Under the pieces are notes generated by a model. That model worked only from the letters and a program-made list of their open reading frames with translations. It had not been told where the DNA came from and made no database searches. 10,670 bases of DNA from an uncultured Candidatus Saccharibacteria bacterium (GTDB lineage Bacteria; Patescibacteria; Saccharimonadia; Saccharimonadales; UBA4665), in NCBI GenBank assembly GCA_946482575.1, contig CAMLRZ010000023.1, positions 1 through 10,670 on the forward strand. Reading direction: 5' to 3'. The translations under genes were made by a program, and so were the position numbers. Below, in pieces: positions 6,785 through 10,670 of this stretch; position 1 is the stretch's first letter; each line of letters begins with the position of its first letter.

Positions 6785-6812
6785 ATTATAGCACTGTGGG
6801 CCCATCTGTGAA
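6785..6812 (-). promoter_or_regulatory. Strong candidate promoter of the transketolase-aldolase unit
   Basis: TTCACA (6807-6812, five of six to TTGACA) and a perfect TATAAT (6785-6790) are 16 bases apart, with TGC (6791-6793) forming an extended -10. The -10 ends seven bases before the GTG at 6777, so transcription should start on or next to the start codon. The -35 begins just after the epimerase stop codon. It is the best promoter in the window. Confidence 0.7.
6797..6804 (-). promoter_or_regulatory. Candidate operator box in the tkt promoter spacer
   Basis: TGGGCCCA is a perfect 8-base palindrome sitting between the -35 and -10, six bases from TATAAT. A 7-of-8 match is at the same distance in the gapA promoter (9044-9051). 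A DNA-binding protein here would probably block RNA polymerase. The regulator is unknown. Confidence 0.3.
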
Positions 6813-6815
6813 GGG

Positions 6816-7451
6816 CTAGAGTTGAGCAGCTTTGATGAGCGCGTGGTATGCTGCTGCTGGATCTGGGGCTTTTTGGATAAATCCGCCACTGTTGAGCACG
6901 TCAATGCTGCCCTGCGCTAGCGTACGGGCATTATGATCATTCACGCCACCGTCCCAGCCAATCTCCAGCTGAGGCTTCATTTGGCGTAAATATTTTACCT
7001 TGCTCAGCAACGCCAGATCGGCGCTGCCGCCAAACGAACCTAATTTACCCGAAAATATGAGTACATGATCAATATATTGCAAAGCTGGCTGAATTGTCTG
7101 TGGTTTGGTACTAGCCTGTAGTGCTACGCCAACCTCTACGCCGTGCATGTGCGCTTCTTTGGCAAAGCCGATAAAATCACCTTCGGCCTCAGCGTGCACG
7201 ATAATCATTTGCGGACGCAAGTCCAGCAATAGCTTGGTGTGCTCAAAAGGTTTTTGGTACATTACGTGCAAATCTGCTCGCATCCCACCTGGCCACCACA
7301 CTTCATCAATGCGCACTGTTTTTTGCGGCGTAAAATAACCGTCGCTCAGGTCAATATGCAAGCGCACGGCAGACGCCGTAACACGCTCAATTTGTTTCCG
7401 ATAGTCCTCGGTGTCAGAAGCTAAAATTGCAGGACAAACACTTACCGCCAT
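6816..7451 (-). CDS. rpe: Ribulose-phosphate 3-epimerase family protein (divergent)
   Basis: A 211-residue TIM-barrel protein of the Rpe family, which interconverts ribulose-5-P and xylulose-5-P. The metal and catalytic residues expected in Rpe are in place: His32 and Asp34 in LHIDLSDGYF, His62 in LHVMY, His86 in VHAEAE, and Asp167 in GWDGGVN. The loop that normally reads MxVNPGFGGQ is altered to IFSGKLGSFGGSA (132-144), so the phosphate or substrate loop is unusual. The length is slightly short of the usual 220. Location between rpiB and the transketolase genes fits the pentose phosphate role well. A related sugar-phosphate epimerase (for example allulose-6-P type) is the main alternative. 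The ATG at 7451 lacks a Shine-Dalgarno and has a TATACT nine bases upstream. The gap to rpiB is 56 bases from its ATG-proximal side to the rpiB stop. Confidence 0.85.
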   Translation of the reverse strand: MAVSVCPAILASDTEDYRKQIERVTASAVRLHIDLSDGYFTPQKTVRIDEVWWPGGMRADLHVMYQKPFEHTKLLLDLRPQMIIVHAEAEGDFIGFAKEAHMHGVEVGVALQASTKPQTIQPALQYIDHVLIFSGKLGSFGGSADLALLSKVKYLRQMKPQLEIGWDGGVNDHNARTLAQGSIDVLNSGGFIQKAPDPAAAYHALIKAAQL

Positions 7452-7456
7452 AATAC

Positions 7457-7469
7457 TTTTAGTATACCG
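7457..7469 (-). promoter_or_regulatory. Candidate -10 / leaderless promoter element of rpe
   Basis: CGGTATACTAAAA contains TATACT (7461-7466, five of six to consensus) ending nine bases before the ATG at 7451. It matches the element before the LOG gene at all but one of 13 positions. No good -35 is seen. A small inverted repeat, ATACT-TTT-AGTAT on the plus strand (7453-7465), overlaps it. Confidence 0.4.
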
Positions 7470-7503
7470 CTTATTGTTATTTTTGCATCTATTTTGTGCC
7501 GAA

Positions 7504-7947
7504 TTAGGCTAACGTATCAAGTTCAGCAATGCGTCGCTTAAATCGACTGGCGCCAGCAAATGGCGTGCGCAGCCACGCTTCGGTAATTGCTATAGCCTGT
7601 TCGTTGGTAATAGACCGAGCCGGCAGACACAGTACGTTGCTGTCATCATCGTTTCGCGCAGCGTGAGCCTCATGCTCGTTCCAGACCAAGCTAGCGCGGA
7701 TGCCTTTGTAGCGGTTCGCCGCCATGCACATACCTTGACCGCTCCCGCAGATCAAAATGCCCATGGCCTTGTCGCCTTCGGCGCGCATTGCCATCACCAC
7801 CTGCGAGGCAAACTGCGGAAAGTCATCAGCGGGATCGCGATTTTTGTCGCCCTCGTCAATAACTTCGTGGCCAGACCGCTGCAAGGCGGTAATCAGCGCC
7901 GCCTTCATGTCAAATCCGTTATGATCTGCTCCAATAAAAATCTTCAT
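7504..7947 (-). CDS. rpiB: Ribose-5-phosphate isomerase B
   Basis: The 147-residue protein interconverts ribose-5-P and ribulose-5-P and matches the RpiB/LacA-LacB family in length and sequence. It has the N-terminal GADHNGFDMK (6-15), the acidic loop DDFPQFA at 41-47, the anion loop CGSGQGMCMAANRYKGIRA at 67-85 with catalytic Cys67, and NEHEAHAARNDDDSNVLCL at 90-108 with His95 and Arg98 in the phosphate-binding region. The frame is open upstream to 8043, but that would overlap gapA by 95 bases with an unrelated 32-residue extension, so the ATG at 7947 is chosen. It starts one base after the gapA stop (TAG-T-ATG) with no Shine-Dalgarno, so termination-reinitiation coupling with gapA is likely. 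RpiB homologues acting on allose or galactose phosphates exist, but context favours ribose-5-P. Confidence 0.93.
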   Translation of the reverse strand: MKIFIGADHNGFDMKAALITALQRSGHEVIDEGDKNRDPADDFPQFASQVVMAMRAEGDKAMGILICGSGQGMCMAANRYKGIRASLVWNEHEAHAARNDDDSNVLCLPARSITNEQAIAITEAWLRTPFAGASRFKRRIAELDTLA

Positions 7948-7948
7948 A

Positions 7949-8992
7949 CTATTCGTGATCGTGTGTTTCGGTTTTGTGGAGTAAGCGACCTGCGTCGGAT
8001 ACAACCTCGACCAAGCGGTTGCTGTAACCCCATTCGTTGTCATACCAGGCTACTACCTTCAACAAATTGCCACCGACTACGTTGGTAAGTTTAAGGTCAA
8101 CGATGCAGGAGTGGCTGTTGCCGATGAAGTCGCTGCTGACTAGTTCTTCTTCGGTCACGCCCAAAATACCTTGATAATACGGTTCGGCAGCTGCTTTTTT
8201 GAGCGCCTCGTTTACTTCGTCGGCGGTCACGTTACGCTTGGTGAGTATCACAAAGTCACTTAAGCTGACTACAGGCGTAGGTACGCGCAAGCTAAGGCCA
8301 CCAAAAATGCCCGAAATAGCAGGCAGCGCTTGGCCGGCAGCCGTGCTGGCACCAGTGCTGGTGGGTACAATGTTCTCGGCGGCAGCACGAGCACGACGCA
8401 AGTCTTTGTGCGGTGCATCCTGCAATCGTTGGTCGGCTGTGTAGCTGTGGATGGTGGTCATCATGGCTTTTTCGATGCCAAAATTACTTTCCAACACCGC
8501 CATAACTGGCGTAATGCAGTTGGTGGTGCAGCTACCGTTGTTGATCACGTCGCTCGCGCCAGCAGCGTCCAATTGGTCTTCGTTTACGCCCAAAATAATG
8601 GTGTTAGAGCCCTCGCCTTTAGCTGGGGCACTAATAACCACGCGCTTTGCGCCGGCTTGGTCAATGTGAGCTCGTGCTTTAGCGGGATCAGTAAAGAATC
8701 CAGTGCTCTCGATAACTACGTCCACGCCCAGATCTTTCCATGGCAAAGCGGCCGGATCTTTTTCGGCAGAAACACGAATTTTCTGGCCGTCAATAATCAG
8801 GTTTTGATCGTCACTGCTAACGTCTTTGCCATAAATACCATAATTACTGTCGTACTTTAGTAAGTGCGCCAGTGTGTGCGTGTCGGTTAAGTCGTTAATG
8901 GCAACGATTTCTACGTCTTTTCGGTCAAAAGCAATCTTGAACGCATTGCGCCCAATACGCCCGAAGCCGTTGATGGCAACTCGTGTTTTCAT
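7949..8992 (-). CDS. gapA: Glyceraldehyde-3-phosphate dehydrogenase, phosphorylating
   Basis: The enzyme oxidises glyceraldehyde-3-P to 1,3-bisphosphoglycerate with NAD(P). The 347-residue protein has the NAD fold motif GFGRIG (9-14), AIND with Asp34 (an Asp here favours NAD over NADP), the active-site SCTTNC with Cys155, the base His182, and NIVPTSTGA (207-215) for phosphate binding. The usual Leu-Pro pair that helps select NAD is Ala193-Pro194 here, so cofactor choice is likely NAD but not certain. The C-terminus WYDNEWGYS (316-324) is canonical, with a short acidic/His tail after it. The open frame starts at 9013, but GAGGGGG just upstream of the ATG at 8992 and the family N-terminus (MKTRVAINGF) make 8992 the start. 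The gene leads a gapA-rpiB pair. Confidence 0.97.
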   Translation of the reverse strand: MKTRVAINGFGRIGRNAFKIAFDRKDVEIVAINDLTDTHTLAHLLKYDSNYGIYGKDVSSDDQNLIIDGQKIRVSAEKDPAALPWKDLGVDVVIESTGFFTDPAKARAHIDQAGAKRVVISAPAKGEGSNTIILGVNEDQLDAAGASDVINNGSCTTNCITPVMAVLESNFGIEKAMMTTIHSYTADQRLQDAPHKDLRRARAAAENIVPTSTGASTAAGQALPAISGIFGGLSLRVPTPVVSLSDFVILTKRNVTADEVNEALKKAAAEPYYQGILGVTEEELVSSDFIGNSHSCIVDLKLTNVVGGNLLKVVAWYDNEWGYSNRLVEVVSDAGRLLHKTETHDHE

Positions 8993-9015
8993 ATTCCCCC
9001 TCTGGTTTATCATGC

Positions 9016-9032
9016 TAAAGCTTATGGCTTTA
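9016..9032. promoter_or_regulatory. Inverted repeat at the gapA transcription start
   Basis: TAAAGC-CATAA-GCTTTA on the minus strand is a perfect 6-base inverted repeat with a 5-base centre. It starts at the last base of the -10 and spans the predicted start point. It could be an operator or a 5'-end hairpin protecting the gapA message. It is too A/T-rich and too short to be a terminator. Confidence 0.35.
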
Positions 9033-9060
9033 TTGTAGAACCTTGGGGCCAGCCACGCAA
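9032..9060 (-). promoter_or_regulatory. Candidate promoter of gapA
   Basis: TTGCGT (9055-9060) and TACAAT (9032-9037, five of six) lie exactly 17 bases apart. Transcription should begin near 9025, giving a leader of about 33 bases with the ribosome site GAGG at 8999-9002, six bases before the ATG. The spacer contains TGGCCCCA (9044-9051), six bases from the -10. Confidence 0.5.
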
Positions 9061-9063
9061 CTA

Positions 9064-9633
9064 CTAGATGAGCTTAAAGTGACGTAATTTTGCCAAACAG
9101 TTCCAAATCTCCAGCAAACGCGGGTCCTCGGAATCAATAGGAATCCAGGCGATGTCTGTCACTTCGGCTTCTTGGGGCGTTACCACTTCGCTCACGGCCA
9201 CAAAGGCGTAGCGAAAATCATAGTGATAGTGTGCCGGCTCCTTTTTCTTGGGGTTCTCGGGAATCAAATGTGTATTAATTTCCAGCGGAATATGCGACCT
9301 GTCTCTGTCTACATGCAGCGCCTGAGCAATTTCTACGCCTGTTTCTTCTTCGGCCTCGCGCTGAGCCACAACCCATGGATTAGGATCTTCTGGATCCCAG
9401 TGGCCGCCCGGCTGAAACCATTTACCCAAAAATTTGTGGCTCACCATCAGTACTTTTTTATGGTCAGGTGAGATTACAATTGCCGCACCTGTACCGTGGC
9501 CATCAAAACTCTTGCGGTGATTAAATTGTTCGTCACGTTTTAGACGCTCCTGCAGTGGACGCAAGCCTTCTGCTTCGTCCGGAAATACCGAAAGATAATC
9601 TGTTACTATTTCTGCGACGGCTGCTCGATTCAT
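9064..9633 (-). CDS. NUDIX hydrolase (first of two in tandem on the map, downstream in transcription)
   Basis: A 189-residue NUDIX protein. The NUDIX box region is at 76-100: GGHWDPEDPNP, then REAEEETGV with Arg92, Glu93, Glu96 and Glu97, the metal-binding helix. The spacing between the loop and the RE is one to two residues longer than the textbook box, as in the GGHxE-type subgroup. A helical N-terminal extension of about 45 residues precedes the fold, and a charged insert (residues 125-136) follows the box. NUDIX enzymes hydrolyse X-linked nucleoside diphosphates; the substrate cannot be read here. The ATG at 9633 directly follows the TAA of the upstream NUDIX gene with AGGGGA eight bases before it, so translation is coupled. 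Similarity to the neighbour is limited to the NUDIX fold, so they look like different subfamilies, not a recent duplication. Confidence 0.9.
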   Translation of the reverse strand: MNRAAVAEIVTDYLSVFPDEAEGLRPLQERLKRDEQFNHRKSFDGHGTGAAIVISPDHKKVLMVSHKFLGKWFQPGGHWDPEDPNPWVVAQREAEEETGVEIAQALHVDRDRSHIPLEINTHLIPENPKKKEPAHYHYDFRYAFVAVSEVVTPQEAEVTDIAWIPIDSEDPRLLEIWNCLAKLRHFKLI

Positions 9634-10083
9634 TTAATTTTCCCCTGTTGCGTCCGCGTCGGCGATCAATTTGTGTTCCAAAATATAGCGCACCCCGTTC
9701 TGATATTCCGGATGAGTTAGCTCGTTTACGGTGTTTTCTACCGGAGTCCACCATGCCTCGCTGTGCTCCCAGCTAATTTGTACCGCTGGCTTTACACCGG
9801 TCGTACGAGTTACAAACAAACAACGAACCACATTTCGGTCGCGCTCAGGCTCGAATTCAGTGGTCGCAAATAACAGCACGGCGTGCTCAGGCTGGACGGT
9901 CAAACCGGTTTCTTCGTTAATTTCACGAATTACAGCGTCACGAGGCGATTCATCGGCGTCCAACTGGCCGCCCGGCAGATCAGGCTGCAGCGGCACGTGA
10001 GGGTGCGAATCACTTCGGCGTAAGATTAAACAATTCTGCGCGTCATCAATAACCAATGCTTTTGCAACAATAACAGTCTTCAT
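9634..10083 (-). CDS. NUDIX hydrolase (MutT-like)
   Basis: From the ATG at 10083 the protein has 149 residues and a compact MutT-like fold. The NUDIX box is canonical: GGQLDADESPRDAVIREINEETGL, at about residues 38-61 of this start, with the metal-binding REINEE helix. It starts with KTVIVAKALVID, the usual first strand, supporting this start. The frame also allows a GTG at 10116, adding 11 hydrophobic residues and beginning seven bases after the regulator gene, but that has no ribosome site. Upstream of 10083 there is a candidate leaderless promoter. The enzyme hydrolyses a nucleoside diphosphate derivative, perhaps in pool sanitation. The substrate is unknown. It is followed with no gap by the second NUDIX gene. 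Confidence 0.9.
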   Translation of the reverse strand: MKTVIVAKALVIDDAQNCLILRRSDSHPHVPLQPDLPGGQLDADESPRDAVIREINEETGLTVQPEHAVLLFATTEFEPERDRNVVRCLFVTRTTGVKPAVQISWEHSEAWWTPVENTVNELTHPEYQNGVRYILEHKLIADADATGEN

Positions 10084-10089
10084 AGCATC

Positions 10090-10118
10090 AGCATAGGGGA
10101 AAACCGCAAGCAGCACAA
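10090..10118 (-). promoter_or_regulatory. Candidate promoter of the NUDIX pair
   Basis: TTGTGC (10113-10118) and TATGCT (10090-10095, four of six) are 17 bases apart. The -10 ends six bases before the ATG at 10083, so the message would be leaderless. Matches are weak. Confidence 0.3.
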
Positions 10119-10124
10119 GCTGCT
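10109..10124 (-). terminator. Short hairpin after the Crp/Fnr gene, possible weak terminator
   Basis: AGCAGC-TTGT-GCTGCT is a perfect 6-base stem with a 4-base loop, overlapping the regulator's stop codon. It is followed by TGCGGTTTTCC, which has only four T in a row, so termination would be weak. It also overlaps the candidate -35 of the NUDIX genes. Confidence 0.3.
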
Positions 10125-10670
10125 ACAGCACAATCAAACGTTCTTTATGAATTTCCAAGATTGTAATGCGGGGATTGCGAATCACGCCTTCCGTTTGCAG
10201 CTCTTTCATAACCAGCGCGGTGCTCTCGCGCGTAATACCACAGATGTCAGCGATCAACTGGTGGTTTACCGAAAAGTTTACGCGCCACCATCCAGAGTGC
10301 CGCTCGGTGGCATGACATACCATTAGGAATTTAAGCGCTGCTACTACCTTGTCACGTGCATTTGACTTGCCCATGCTGCTTAAGCGAACGAACAGCTCGT
10401 GTACGTCTTCGGAAAATTCTACCGTCAGCGCCTCGGCCAGCTGCCAGTCTTTGCGCATCATGTCGCGCACCTCTTTGGCGGACACCGAATACACATCACA
10501 ATCGGTGAGTGTCACGTAAAACCACTTCAGCGGCTCACGCATCCCCGAGAAGAAAGCAAACGGTATCAACGCAGGAGCCTTAAGTAAATGCAGGATCTTC
10601 TCATTGCCCTGTTCATCAATGTCATACACTTTAATAACACCTTGCGTCACAATAAAAACTTCTAAAGGCG
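10123..10670 (-). CDS. Crp/Fnr-family transcriptional regulator, 5'-truncated by window edge
   Basis: The frame is open to the window edge and encodes 181 residues plus a partial codon; the true start lies beyond 10670. The visible part begins in the cyclic-nucleotide-binding beta-roll (VFIVTQGVIKVYDID at 4-18), followed by the hinge helix at about 71-103 (visible numbering) and a winged helix-turn-helix at about 134-162 with SVNHQLIADICGITRESTALVMKEL, matching the Crp/Fnr HTH pattern. The phosphate-binding cassette of true cAMP receptors (GELAL...RxA) is not seen: the region reads ALIPFAFFSGM. No Fnr-type cluster of N-terminal cysteines can be judged because the N-terminus is missing. The ligand is therefore unknown. 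Its position upstream of the NUDIX and central carbon genes makes it a candidate regulator of them, which is inference only. It ends in an exposed Arg-Leu-Ile-Val-Leu strand. Confidence 0.9.
   Translation of the reverse strand, partial: PLEVFIVTQGVIKVYDIDEQGNEKILHLLKAPALIPFAFFSGMREPLKWFYVTLTDCDVYSVSAKEVRDMMRKDWQLAEALTVEFSEDVHELFVRLSSMGKSNARDKVVAALKFLMVCHATERHSGWWRVNFSVNHQLIADICGITRESTALVMKELQTEGVIRNPRITILEIHKERLIVL

Noticed and set aside
7948..8043. Extended rpiB start at 8043
   Set aside because: The extra 32 residues do not resemble RpiB and overlap the 3' end of gapA; the family N-terminus begins exactly at 7947.
8330..8860. 176-codon plus-strand open frame opposite gapA
   Set aside because: Antisense shadow of a highly conserved gene, with no domain and no ribosome site seen.
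8993..9013. gapA start at 9013
   Set aside because: The ribosome site lies inside this stretch and the family N-terminus begins at 8992.

Overview
The window looks like a chromosomal segment of a bacterium of the Patescibacteria (CPR) radiation, most likely Candidatus Saccharibacteria. This is inferred from gene content: a transketolase split into two subunits, an animal-type class I aldolase, a PfkB kinase beside it, prepilin-like membrane proteins and gene-dense packing with stops and starts touching. No marker gene is present to prove it. TGA is used as a real stop (end of the transketolase N-subunit gene, which overlaps the next gene in another frame), so the code is standard. All fourteen genes lie on the minus strand, so transcription runs from high to low coordinates. 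The longest gap between genes is 80 bases. I saw no tRNA, rRNA, insertion sequence or CRISPR array.

Read in the direction of transcription: a Crp/Fnr-type regulator whose 5' end lies beyond base 10670; two back-to-back NUDIX hydrolases (10083-9634 and 9633-9064); then a carbon-metabolism block of gapA, rpiB, an rpe-like epimerase, the two transketolase subunits, fructose-bisphosphate aldolase and a PfkB-family kinase (8992-2763). After it come an unrecognised 414-residue soluble protein (2708-1464), a LOG/SLOG-fold protein (1437-784), a 60-residue prepilin-like protein (773-591) and a membrane-anchored protein with a predicted external domain (591 to beyond base 1).

The metabolic block links pentose phosphates to triose phosphates. 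RpiB and Rpe interconvert ribose-5-P, ribulose-5-P and xylulose-5-P. Transketolase turns these into glyceraldehyde-3-P and fructose-6-P or sedoheptulose-7-P. Aldolase and the PfkB kinase sit at the hexose/triose step, and GapA oxidises glyceraldehyde-3-P. No transaldolase or PfkA is in the window, which raises the question of what the PfkB protein phosphorylates.

Several candidate promoters are visible. The best is an extended -10 element (TGC-TATAAT) whose predicted start point falls on the GTG of the transketolase N-subunit, suggesting a leaderless mRNA. The gapA and tkt promoters share an almost identical 8-base box (TGG-S-CCCA) at the same distance from the -10 hexamer. The rpe and LOG genes share a CGGTAYACTAAAA element just before the start codon. 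All of these regulatory calls come from reading alone.
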